From Parus major (taxonomy: Eukaryota; Chordata; Aves; Passeriformes; Paridae): a stretch of 64,000 nt of DNA. This document shows, in pieces, positions 1 to 12,100 of the stretch. The notes beneath the pieces are model-generated. The model did no database searches. It was not told the origin of the DNA and saw nothing but the letters and a program-made list of their open reading frames with translations. Position 1 is the stretch's first letter. Each line of letters opens with the position of its first letter. The position numbers and the translations under genes are program-made. The stretch covers positions 24,983,348-25,047,347 of the forward strand of contig NC_031778.1 in assembly GCF_001522545.3 (NCBI RefSeq). The letters run 5' to 3'.

Positions 1-607
1 TCCCGCACCTTCCCCCATGCAGCTGGAAAACCCAGTGAAACACTTACCAGAATGCAGTTATTTTGGAGATACATCATATACCGGTTAGTGGTTTATTCCA
101 TTTCCTAAGGGCATGGAAGTAACCCAGTTTGAATGCAAAACACTGGGTTTTGTGAAACTCTTAGAACTGCAAGCTCAGGGTTGGTTATAATTTTTTTTTT
201 TTCCTTTTTCAAACAGCAAAATAAAATTTGGATCTTTTTCACATATGTTTTCTCACAAACCTATAGCATAGCATGTTTTACAACAATGTATGTGCTTAGT
301 CTTGATTTATTAAACTTTTTTTTTTTTTGGTAAATGGTTAAAACTGTGGTCAGAGTTGACTCACCTTGAGTAGATTAGTTATCACTTGTGTTAATATTTA
401 ATGGTACGGTACCAGGCTGTACCCTGTTCCTTTTAGAACACTCCCATGTTGTTTCAACAGATAATGCATCTCCTGCATTTATACCAGGGATCTGGGATGA
501 AGTGTGCTGTATGACCTCAGAGGTGCAGCTTCTGCTGCCTTTATCTTTATGTAAGGGCTGCCATGGATCCTAACAGTGCAAACATTCAGATTCCAAGAGC
601 CTAATTC

Positions 608-675
608 TGGTCTTAGCAAAAAATTGTTAAAAATTAGCAATTTTAAATTTAAAATTAGGTCTTAGCAAAAAATTG
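608..675. repeat. Short direct duplication in AT-rich DNA
   Basis: The 18-base string ggtcttagcaaaaaattg occurs at 608-625 and again at 658-675, separated by AT-rich sequence. This looks like a local duplication with no evident function. Confidence 0.5.
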
Positions 676-3600
676 AAATAGATTAAAAAAAATAGGGATC
701 ATTCTAGTTAGTTATCTCCATCTCTTTGTGAAAAAAATGCTTAGCATTTTGAAGCTGGCCTAAGGTCAAGGGACTGTGGCAGACCTTAGAGTTCACATTT
801 CCTGTTTTTCCTGTCTGTCCCTTAAGCTGTCTTTTCTGCCATCTCCCCCTGTCACAAATGCCAGAGATCAGTTGCACCCCTGAGATGTACTGCCTTCTGC
901 TGCCACCTCCCCGTGGCCATGGCTCTGCCTCCTCAGCTGTCTCCTGGTCATGCCCATGTCCCCATGCACAGCACCATCACCTCTGCAAGCAAGACACTGA
1001 TGCAGGGAATACTGCAGGTAAGCAGGTGTCTCTGCGCTGCAGAAACAGGGATCTGAAAAGATACCATGAAAATATACAGACTCATCCTCTCTGGAACTTA
1101 GTTAAGCCTCTCCAATTTCTTCCTCTGCTCCCTTTGTTGTGTTTTTGGTACTTCACTGAGAGGACAGAAAAGGCACTTTTGGCTGCCCCAGTCTGCAGGG
1201 CTCCTGTCAGTGGCACAGGCAGCAGAGCTGGGCCAGCTGTGGTGGGAGCACAGCCCGTGGCCACCTGAGCTTCCAGCAGTGCCTAGAGGAGCCTGGCGCT
1301 GGCTCCTTGGCAGCCCTTTGCAGATGGAGTGATCTGGCTGAACACAAGTGCTTTGTTCACTGATTTGTAGTTTCCATCACTAGGCTAGTTTTTATCCTCT
1401 TTAGCCCTCTGATCCAGTCCAAGTAGGACCACAGGAATTCTAGGACCAATATCAGGGAATGAGTGTGAACAGGATCTCAGAAGAACATAGGGAGTTCACT
1501 CTTGTGAGCTGGATTACATCCAGCTATTATTGACAAGAGAAGTCCCTGGTTAGATTAAGTGCAAATAGTTCGATTAAACTCTTCTTGAGGTGTGTCTCTG
1601 TTTCAGTTTCCCCTCTTGGACTTCTAGCAGTCTGGGGTGATTTTAGGACTAAAGAATGAACTTACACATGTGGTACTAAGGGTCTGTTTTAATAGTGTTT
1701 CTTCTCAACTTCAGTGTGTAGAATATTTCTATATGTTTGTAAATTTGTTGGTAGCCAATTCTCACACCATTTAGAGGAGCTGGGCATAATAACATAACAC
1801 TTTCTGGAGTGGGGACTACATTTTCTTTTTTTAATTGTTGAAAATGTTTCAAAATCTAAATAAACCTTACAGCCTGGTTGTAGCAAAGTAGGTTCTTTTA
1901 GATCATCACCAGTATATGCCACAGTACCACTCCAGGCTGCACTAAAGAGGCCTGTCAGGATTCTCCTTGGCTCCTCTGATGGTTGTTATAGTATGATCTT
2001 GTGGAAGGACTTCAGCTGTTGTCACACCCTAGCATTTTTTGAGTTAAGTTATTGTGTACTCTTGAAATATATGTATCAATACTAGCTCAAAAGTACCTGT
2101 CTTGCTACATGACTTGTCATCTTAATACAATGACGTCTTTATTCCTGGCTTCTTTGTTTTTTTCTGCTTTTACTGACTTATTAGCCTCTTTAATTGCAAG
2201 GTGGATCTCATCCTATGAGTTTAACAACAGGTTTGAAATGTGCTGAACCCTTTTATATGTTCTTTTGCATGGGATAAAATTGCCATTTCTCTAGCATTGA
2301 AGTGCAGAAGCAGCTCTGGCTGAATAGCTGTTTCAGAACCAAGTTTATGCTCACAGGTAGAACCAGTTTCTCCCAGACACAGCAGATATGCAATTTGATT
2401 TTGTCAAAAAATCCTGGCTTTTAATAACATCCTTTTCTTAGTTTTTGTCTGTCTTGAAAGTCACTGAGGGGCATGGATTCTTCTAATTCTGATTTATATT
2501 TAGGCAACACAGTAAGTGACCTAAATTTTTGATGCTGAAAATCACAATACACTAGTTGAAATTCCCTTTGGATTTGGTGTGTAAACTGCAACCAGCTTTC
2601 AGCACAAACAACAATTCAGTATGAATGTACAAGTTGTATGTTTTTCCAGGATACACATGTAGCCTCATGCAGAGATCTTCCTCTGCAATTAGTGGTGTTA
2701 GTAACTTCTTGGTGCTTAGCCTTGGCTCTGTGTACCTTCACTGTTTCTGTGCACTCCCTGTGCTGAGCTGCTCACACAGGAGCATTCTGTTTCCTCTCTG
2801 AAAACAATGCCCTTTTTGCCTGCTGCTCTTTGGGACAAGCCAAGGTGGTGACTTTCCATCTGAAGCTTTGACTTGACAGACGGCAGATGCATCTGCTCTG
2901 CCTTCTCCCTTGTGGAGCCTGCAGAAATCACCAGTGAATTCCCATGCTTGTTCAGCCACGTTATGCTGGCAGCAGTCACTAAGAATGCACTGTGCTTTTT
3001 ATATTTAAATGATGAGAAATCTACCACTGGACTTGATGGTGTGTGGTTACTTTTCCCTCTGGTCCACTTGAAAATAAGAGATCTTCTTAATAGTGCTGGT
3101 AGACCTTAGAAATTATACTTCCTTAGTGGTGGTGCATTTAGGTTGTATCTGTAATGATGTGTAAACAGATGTTTCCAGAACTTCTGTTAGTCTTTAAAAA
3201 GTAACAAATACAGGAGTTTTAAGACAAAGGCTTTTTAAAAAGTGGTCTCTGCTTTCTTGACTGTTGTCATTATCATAATAATTATTCCTCATAACAGGCA
3301 TTTCTGCTAAATGCATAGCAGGTGTTACAATATAGTGAGAATATTATAAAAAATTAAAAATTAAAAAAAAAAAATTAAGACCAACATGTTTAGTTCTTCA
3401 TAATATTCTAGGGCATCTGATACACAGTGAGTTTTGTTTTGTTCCCAAGTTATTTTTTAGTTGTAATGCATCTACCCAAAAGATGTAGATAAGATTGAAT
3501 GTCTATGTATGCCTCATAAGAAGGCATATATTTCTATACTGAGGAAAACAGAGTTGCATTTTAAATTTTTTATTAGATACTTATTTCTGATTAGATATTT

Positions 3601-6600
3601 CAGTTTTGCCTACTTCCTAATATTCCTCATACTTCTGAAAACTTCTGTGGTTCTGTTTTATAGTGAGGCTATATAATGATAGGTTGCAAAATGTGTATGA
3701 AAAGGGAACGTTTTTATTAGAAGTTACAAGTTGTATTTTCTCAACATTTTTGCATTTTCAGAAAGCTCAGCATACTCTGCACACCCGCCTCTTAGACACA
3801 GTACCCTGTAACACCAAGGGCAGGCATTCCATCTAATCCAGGGCTCGCAGGAAAAAGTTCTTAGTCATTCATTCAGTGGCACACCCATTGCCTATTAAGA
3901 GGTATTTTTAGAAAGAAGCAGAAGTCCTCAGCATGGCTCACAGAGACTATTTTGAAATACCTGGCTACATCCACACCCATGCTTGTAGCCTTTACTTGAG
4001 GAAATTTTTTAATTACAGCCATGGGAGTTGTGTCCAAGTTGAGCAACAGAGGACAGACTCTTAAACATAATGGGCTACCTGTTGGGCAAGTGAATTGACT
4101 ATTTTCAACGAGGGAACATTCATGTGCTGAGCAGTACTAAACCCAAAACATGCAGGTGCATAGCATCTCTGAAAGTAGACATAAAACTTTGAAAGATTTT
4201 TGTAGACTTAGCTACAATAATAAGATAAAAATAAGATAATTTGGGTTAGCTTGAGGTCAGGATGATATATATGCTGGAAGAGGAATGGAAGTGCTTGATC
4301 TGTCTTGCCATGGTTTGTAGTGGCACCTCGTAACTGTCACAAATTCCCAGCAGGTGTGGGGATAACTATGCCTGAGCTTTGCAGCAGGGAAGGAAATTCC
4401 TTCCATTGGGATGGATTTAGCTGGCTGCTTGAGTGTATTGTTGGCCAGGAGGAGTGGGTCATGCCTTGATCCTGTCAAAGAAAAGTGGTAGGTTTTGGAG
4501 GATGGGGCAAGCCAGTGTGTGCAGAGGCTCATTTTGAAAGTGGAGCAAACATCACTACTTTTGGAGTACATAGGTAGAAAAAGTTGGGGTGCCTGGTTCC
4601 TGACAACAGATCATTAAAATGCCTCCTCAACATGAGGAAAGTCATAGGCCTTCCTCAGGCTGAGGACTTACAAAACCACTTCTTTTTGTCAAACACCTTA
4701 TCAGTAGGCAGGTCATGTGGGCTGTGCTGCCTTCTTATGTGCCATCTCAAGCAACAAAAGTTTTTGAGAGGCACCAGTACAGCAGAGCAGCAGCCCAGGG
4801 AGCTGTGTCCTGGAGCTCAGGACTAGAGTAACAGTTTTCCCACAAAATAAAAGTTCAAGTGTGAGTATATTTGGCAGGATTTACAGGGCACCTTGCTTCT
4901 ACTGATGTCCTCTTGTGAGCAAGCAGACTGGCACTCCAGGCTTTTTTCTTTTACGTGTTGTTTAGATATCACGTGCTGAAGGTGAAAAATAACTTCATAA
5001 CTTCATAATTTTACATATTTCTCATAAGCTGTTTTGACTGTTACATGTAAGCAAATTTCAAGTGTGTTATGAAAACCACTCTTCTGTAACTCATCTGCAA
5101 GTGAAATCTATTCTGTGTGAAGGAGCAAGATTTCCCCTCTTACATTGGGTTGGGCAAATTGGGTTGTTACTGCAGAACACTGTGCCAATTCATAATGCCT
5201 ATATCTTATTCTAAAAGATTGTTTTAGAGAAGTGGGGAAAGACTACCTTGCTTTTGGGAGTTTGTATTATGAAGAAATACATTCACTCTGCTGGTTTTAA
5301 TATAAATTTTTAATAATGCTTTTTTATTGTTTCAAGCCGGAAGAAAAAGCTATTTTTCCTCCCTGTAGTGTGTGAATGTTTGGGAAATGCCTCCATATAG
5401 AGAAAGAATCATAGCTTTGACTCTAAACATTTTGGAGAGTTCTAATTTTAAAGGTATGTCTTTCATATCCAGTAAGAAATTTGAGAGGCATGTGTTTGTT
5501 TTTCAAGTCTGATCAACTCTGAAAGAATGATTCAGACACAGAAGAACGAATCTCTAAAAATTTTCAGCCACCTACAGTTCAAAAGAAGTATTCCTTGATA
5601 CAGGTGAAAGGCAAGGCTCCAGTTCAAGTAAACTGTACAATTAATAGTTTTCCGCTACTAACTAAAGTGTGATTTTATTGAAGAAAGTATGAGACCATTT
5701 TGAATTTTGTGTTGAACACATTATTTTGCAAACTACAAAATAAACTTTGAAGAAAATTTCCAGTATGATTTAACTGGTACTTATAAACAACTTTATACTT
5801 TTTCAGAATTTCTCACTGCTAACTACTGCACAATGCTGTGAGCAATATGATGAAATTAGTACCATGAGTTATGTGAATAATGCCTGGATATACAGTGCTT
5901 TTTACTGCTCTGTACTGTGCAGTAGCATGGACCATGTTACAATGTGTGGTAAATCTAATGCAATTGTAGATTTTCTGCTGCTGCGTTCGGCTGTGGAACT
6001 CGGCTTCACTGATGCGATCTCAGTCTGTGCTGATCTGACAAGGGTTGGGTACCTAGATAAACAGTCTGCCCAGATCTGATGCCAAGGAGTGTTCTCAGCT
6101 GATTAACTTTTAGAGATATTTTCTCTTCCCTTGCATACTCTGTAGTATGAAAAGGAATTCTGTTATTGGAGACTTTAATCTGCTTCTGTACATATGATGG
6201 TTATCGGACTTCCCTCACAAGTATTTGAAGTATGTCTCCATTAAATAATTTAGCTAAAAAATTGTTTGTTTTTATAACATTAGTCCATGTGCTACTTAAA
6301 AAATTACAAGTAGTTAGAAAAAAGAAAATAACAATTGTTAAAGTAGTAAAGCAGTAAAGACCTATTAGAAACAAGTTATCTGTGGGTTTTAAATCAGCTT
6401 GAAAGTAAAGAAAGGGAAGACGTGCACTGATGTATTAACCTAATTTTAAGAAAAAGTTGGAAAGTGTTCAATTAAAAAAAATACTGTGTAATGATTGCAT
6501 GATATTTTCCTCTTGCCCAACAGTAACATTAAAAATTTTGCTTGGACACTCAGAGAATGGTAAAAATGAGAGAGAGCTGGTTTAAACCTTAGACCTCAGT

Positions 6601-7341
6601 CAGCATGATCAGAGAAGCAAATGGATGCTATGGCAGACATGCAGCTATGAAGTCTCTGTATCTGTGGCAGCTGTTTTGTTCAGAACTGGTCTCCATCACA
6701 TGGGGCAACATGTGCAATACCAGCAGCATCCCAGCCATTTTCCTTGGGTGGAGGGGAAAAGAGGGAGACTGTATTCAAACAAAGAGGACTGCAGCTCTCC
6801 TGACAGCTCTTCTGCTTTCCATGGCAAATGTCCAGGCCCAGAATTTCTGTTCCTAGCTGAGAGCTCAGCATGGCAGGAACTGCACCAGTGTGTGTGGAGC
6901 AGAGCATGGAAGAAGCACCCTACAGTGAAGCTCTCCAAACCCCCACAACATGATTTTGCTTCCCAACAAGCTGGCTGTCAGCAGCAATCTTTCTATTTAA
7001 GGGTTTTGTTTCATTAGTGTGTTTGAAAGGCAGAAATGAAATATTGGAGGCTGATGGGGTTTGCAGTCAGGTTAAATTCAGTAAGGTCCATGCTTAGTAA
7101 GATCTTGTAGCTAAAAACCATCTTAATGCTTTGCATAATGACAGCTTTATTAAAGGAACGTAAGAAAATCAATGAACACAGTGATTACTTATGCAGAAGT
7201 AGAAATTCCCATGTGTGCAAGTTCTGTGTTAGTCTGGGTTTGTGTACTTTAGATATATGTGTTTACTTTAATTTATTGACAGGATTGTGTTTGAACCTAA
7301 CCAATTATTAGTTATAAAGTTGAAATATGGATATAGGCATT

Positions 7342-7395
7342 ATATAGTTATTAGAGGACTTTGGTTCCATATAGCTATTAGAGGACCTCTGTTCC
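7342..7395. repeat. 27-bp tandem duplication
   Basis: Two adjacent 27-base units (7342-7368 and 7369-7395) both begin atatag, share tattagaggac and end gttcc, with about four mismatches. It is a local tandem duplication just left of a CR1-like remnant. Confidence 0.6.
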
Positions 7396-7480
7396 ATGTA
7401 GTATTTTGTCTTTCATATGATAACATCTATAATTTCCAAGTTTTATCTAAACCTTGGTGTGTCTCAATTGCTTCAGATTA

Positions 7481-7760
7481 TCATAGAAGTATGAGTATTA
7501 AAGCTCCCTGAGACCATTGAGTCAAACGATTCCCCCAGCACTGCCAAGGCCACTGTAACCCTTGTACCCAAGTGCCACATCTACACAGCTTTTAAATCCC
7601 TCTGGCAATGGGGATTCCACCATAGGGCTGGACAAACCTTTTGGTTAAGAAATTTTTCTAAGTTTCTCATCTAAACCTTCCTTGACACAACTTGAGGTCA
7701 CTTCCTTATGGCTTATACTACCAATTTGGAATTGCTCTTCTTAAATTTCTCCAGTGCTGG
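7481..7760 (-). mobile_element. Degraded CR1 LINE 3' fragment
   Basis: The left edge reads tcatagaag, the reverse complement of the CR1 3' end. It is followed by diverged phrases typical of avian CR1 in reverse orientation: aagtgccacatctacac, a 'ggcaatggggattccacca' block, and taagaaatttttctaa followed by an 'acttgaggtcacttcc' block. It is strongly diverged with no coding capacity. Only the 3' portion is present, as in most 5'-truncated CR1 copies. The right boundary is uncertain. Confidence 0.65.
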
Positions 7761-8986
7761 ACTAGTGTGATGCATCTAGCCTAACACAGTCCCACACTTC
7801 ACAATATGGGGGTGAGATTTGTCTTATAGGTACATAGTAGTTCATTTTTAACTGAGACAGAACTTTTATGGGTGCTAAGTTTTATTTTCTGCATTTCAAG
7901 CAGTAGGAAATCTAGCTCTGAAAATGTATTGCCATTAGAACTGAGATTAATTACTTTACTGTGGTGGATCCTTGAGGTAATGCCCTGAGGCCTGCTCTCT
8001 ACTCAAATGCAACTGCATGGACTTTGGAACACGACTGGTTCCAGATAGCTGAGAACTTAAACCACAAGTGAGAAAGTACTTACAAATAAAACATGGCCTA
8101 GTGTCTGTGAAGACTATTTGAGAAGATGATCAGAGAGTCCAAACTATACTACTTTTACGGGACAGGATAGTTAATTTTCAAATTTTTAAAAATACGTATT
8201 TTCTGTTCATGTTAAGTTCTGCCTGACTAAAGGGACTAGTTTTTGTTTCACATAAAGCCTTTTTAATGCAAAAGGAGAACAGGAGTGGAGTTGCAGCCTT
8301 TCTGCCTGTTTTCTCATTCTGCAGAGCAGATGTCAGATTCCAGGAGAGGACAGACTGCTGCATGTGTGTTAGCCAAGCCCAGGAGGTGAGGGTGTTACAC
8401 GCCTTCACTAGCCTCAGCACGTCAGCCTTTTTTCTAGAGTTCACAGACTAAGTTCAGCCTTGTGCCATAGTTCCACACAGAACTGTGGAAATGCAGTGTT
8501 GGTAAAGTTACTCTTGCAGTGCTGTGGCCGTAGCTGAGTCTTTTTTCTTTAAGGCAAGGAAAGATAGGAGTGTCTGTCATGACTTCTAAGGTACTGGGAC
8601 CCCTTATCATTAAGATAAAGTGACTCCATTTGCAGTGCAAAGTTATATAGCTCTGACAACTCTGTACCCTCTAACCAATGGTGTTTACTTTTGGTTTTGC
8701 TCTTTGTAAGTATAATTTATAATGTTAAGGATGATCTCTGAGTTCTTTGCAAGGTGAGCTTGTAAATTTTGGATCTTCACTTTATTTTGACAGAAAAGTA
8801 GAAATGTCTTATGTTTTTCATATTATTGTTTTATAATCTTAAATAATGAAAAACAAAGTCCAGACTCTGTCTTGACAACATTTGTTCATTCATTCATACC
8901 TAGCATTATCAGGACTGAGTTACTAGCAATAAACTTTAATAGAACCTTGTTATTAATGATTCTTAGCAACGTACTGTTTAGACGCT
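7761..8986. other. Intergenic, no gene seen
   Basis: Unique AT-rich sequence with only short open frames on both strands (8178-8640) that lack recognisable motifs. No splice-flanked exon of a known family was identified. Confidence 0.5.
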
Positions 8987-9130
8987 TGTCATGGTTTAAC
9001 CCAGCTCAGCCCCACAGAGCTGCTTGCTGACTCTGCCCTTGATGGGATGGGGAAGCAGTTGGAGGGTTAACAGTGAGAAAACTGGTGGGTTGAGATAAGA
9101 AGAGTTTAAGAATTAAAATAATAATAATAT
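8987..9130 (+). mobile_element. Avian ERV LTR fragment (ERVL-like)
   Basis: Begins tgtcatggtttaaccc, the characteristic start of a widespread avian endogenous-retrovirus LTR. It continues with a 'gatgggatggggaagcag' block and 'gtgggttgagataagaa' followed by an A/T-rich 'aattaaaataataataata' tail, in the usual order of that LTR. It is a truncated solo fragment with no viral coding sequence nearby. Confidence 0.6.
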
Positions 9131-12100
9131 ATTGTAATGAAAATTGACTGGAAACTAATTTCTGTTGTGATAATCTTTTTAGTCATTGCACATTAATCAC
9201 AGTCTGGATTAATCAGCAACTAACTTTAAAAGTCTGCATATGAAGAGTACTCTAATGGCTTTGTAATTACAATGGTTTCACAGGACACATCCTAATTTTC
9301 CTTGAGCTCTTCGTATGTTCCTAAGTAGTGCTCTTTTAGTAAGCCCTGTATCTCCATCTTAGAGTGTAATTTATCAAAATCCTGGGAGTCAATAGAGTGT
9401 AACATGTAAAAGCCCAGGATGTTTTGCCTAAAAGACAAGTACTATTGTTGACATGGTTGCAGTTTCCTCAAAGACGGTGCCTGCCTTTTTGAAGGGAAGT
9501 TCCATTTGATTCAGTGCAGATGCTGGGGAAGGATTGTGGTATTTTGATTTCTTTGAGGGTTTTTTCTCCTCACTTTTAGAGGAAACTTACAGTTTGTTTT
9601 GTTTCCTTCATGCTTAAGGAGAGCAGAGAGCAAGACTAGTTTTCTGTAAAAGAAGAAGGTTGGTTTATATTCTTTTTCAACTTACCATTTATAAGTCTAT
9701 TCTTGGAAGAGCTCTCTTTTGGAACTAACACCTGAACCAAATCCTACCTATCCTGTCAAAGCCTCAAGGTTTGACACGGTGGGCATGGTGCCTTAGTTCA
9801 TTTCCTCTTCCTGTAAGAGCTCCTTGTGAGCTCCTGTGCCACCAGGAGCTGTTACTGAGCATTGTTGTTTTCCACCAAAGGCAGACGCCTCTCACCTCAA
9901 GATGGTATTTCAGGAGCTACTGTGGAAGACTAGAAAGCTAGAGGTCACTGGAGACAGAGGACCATGAATGGGCCCAGCAGAACCTGTTTGTTTGCAGCCT
10001 GATTATCACTAGAGGGAGTTGGTGGAATTCTTGGGGTACTCCATCTTCTGAGCACTGGCAGAAGGTCCCATGGGCAGGATTTGACCCCTGGGAGTCCAAG
10101 GAGATAGCTGTGTGACAGAATGCTGTTCTGCAATGAACCCATCTGTATTTCTGCAGTACTAAATTCCATGTTTTGGTACACAAATGGCACAGCTACTTTT
10201 AGCCATAATTATAATACAAAGGAATAGACAAGACCAAGTTCAGGAAATCAGTAGTTCCCCATCCTCCAAGTCAATTGCAGCTCATTAGAATGGTACCATA
10301 TCTGTGAGTTTGAAAACCTGGTGAAAAGAAGCTTCAGTAGAGCTCTGTATCTTGTACCACATCAGCACTGAATGTTATTTTCTTCTGCTTTTCTCCATTA
10401 AATGTTTCTTAGATGGAAAAAGATCCTCTGTAGACTAATTTATTCTTTAATCATGGTTTTTAATTGGTTCTTTCAAATTGCTTTTTTAAATATTTTTTTA
10501 AATAGTATTTTGGGGGTTTTCCTAAAGATTCTGTCCTACTAAAATGTGTGCTACCTTTGTGTAGCATTTTTGAGGTCTTGATATACCCCTTGGAGGAACA
10601 TCACTGAGCAATAATTGGCATTATCATTGACAACCATTTTAAGGAACATCTTGTAGCAAAGATTCTTTGCACTGAGTGTGTATTGATAAAAAGGATTTCA
10701 GGATTCAAATTTAAATGATGATAACAAAGATTGGTGGAAGGGTGTGATTACAGTTTAGAAAATCATCTTTCAAGAATCTTGTGGTAACGTCTGATTTGCT
10801 TTTCTGATTGTGGTATCTGATTCAACTGCTACTGATGCTGAAATACATGCAAGTAAAGACAGCATGCTGCAATATCAATCATGCTAATGTGAAAGACGTG
10901 TTAAATTTAAACATTCATTTCCCATCCTACTGCTATGGAATCAATATGTAGACTGTTCCCAGACAAACAGCAGCTGTGAGATTGTTCAGCAAGTATAATT
11001 TAAAATATTTAATTGACATGAACTTACTAATGGCTAATTTCAGAGGCAAGACAGCATGAGTAATGTTTGAAGCATATGCTAAGGAGGAAAAACAGGCAAA
11101 GAATTTGGTGCTTTTCAGTTTTTTCTTTTTTTTTTTTTCTTCGAGCTTACAGATCTAAAATACATGGTATGATAGAGTTAGTCACATGGTATGATAGAGC
11201 TAGTCTGGTTTTTTTCTTTGTTTTCTTTTTTTTTTTCTGGATTAGAAGTTCAGTACCAACAGGATTCCTTTATGAGAAACACAAAGGTAATTACTGACTA
11301 ACTTTTTCACCACAAGACCCAAAGCCATAACACTAATTTTTGTTCCATGTTTTCAATGTCTGGTATTTGTGGTTGCTGCAGGGGAGGGGAGACATCAGTG
11401 ACACACCGTGAGCCGGGAGGTCACCTGTTCCTTGTGCTGTGCTATGCAGACTTTGTGTGCTAAGATGATGCCAGTTTTCTGATCCATACAGCCATTACAC
11501 ACACACAGTGTAGAAGAGAGGATGCTTACAGTACAGTGATGATAATGCCTCAGTCTTGTTTCACTTTTGCAAGAATGTCACACTTTTAGGGACAGACTAG
11601 AAATCTAAAATGCAAACCTGTGTGTGTGGATAGTACAATCCAAAGGAAATGAACTTTTGCTGGCCATTTTGCAGGGGCAAGGTTTCACCCATAGGCTGTT
11701 TCAGAAATAGAATTTGTTTGTCCTATGTCCTACTTTTATTATAATAACATTGTTGGGAGAATTAATGAATGCAGGCTACAGCATTGTTTTTGTATGTCAC
11801 CCGAAAACAGTGTTTGAAGTGGTTTATTTGATTGTGGTATTGCAAGTCCAGGACCAGTAATAGTTGTTCTTAGGTAAGGTTTATGGGTTCTTCTTTAAAG
11901 AAAGGAATTTCTATACACTCATTTAGTGGTAGCTCTGCCTTGATTGTAAGCTTTTCAGTCTCTGAACTGGTTGGTTAAATGGCAAAACTACTTTTGTTGC
12001 ATTGTTGCTGACTCCTTCTTAGATCAGCATTATTACTAATAAATGAAATGTTCTCTATACGTGTCAGTGTGTGTTGTTACATAGAAGTGTGAGTGCTTAC

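Larger units (their letters stand above)
1..7480. other. Gene-poor intergenic DNA upstream of TM4SF1
   Basis: AT-rich sequence with many stops in all frames, homopolymer T and A runs and no recognisable exon with family similarity. Open frames such as 858-1268 (136 codons) have low-complexity translations without recognisable domains. By synteny with mammals this lies between TM4SF1 and TM4SF4, but no TM4SF4 exon was seen on either strand. Confidence 0.6.

Noticed and set aside
858..1268. 136-codon plus-strand frame
   Set aside because: Translation is a Cys/Pro/His-rich patchwork without a recognisable domain, and no splice or promoter context supports it.
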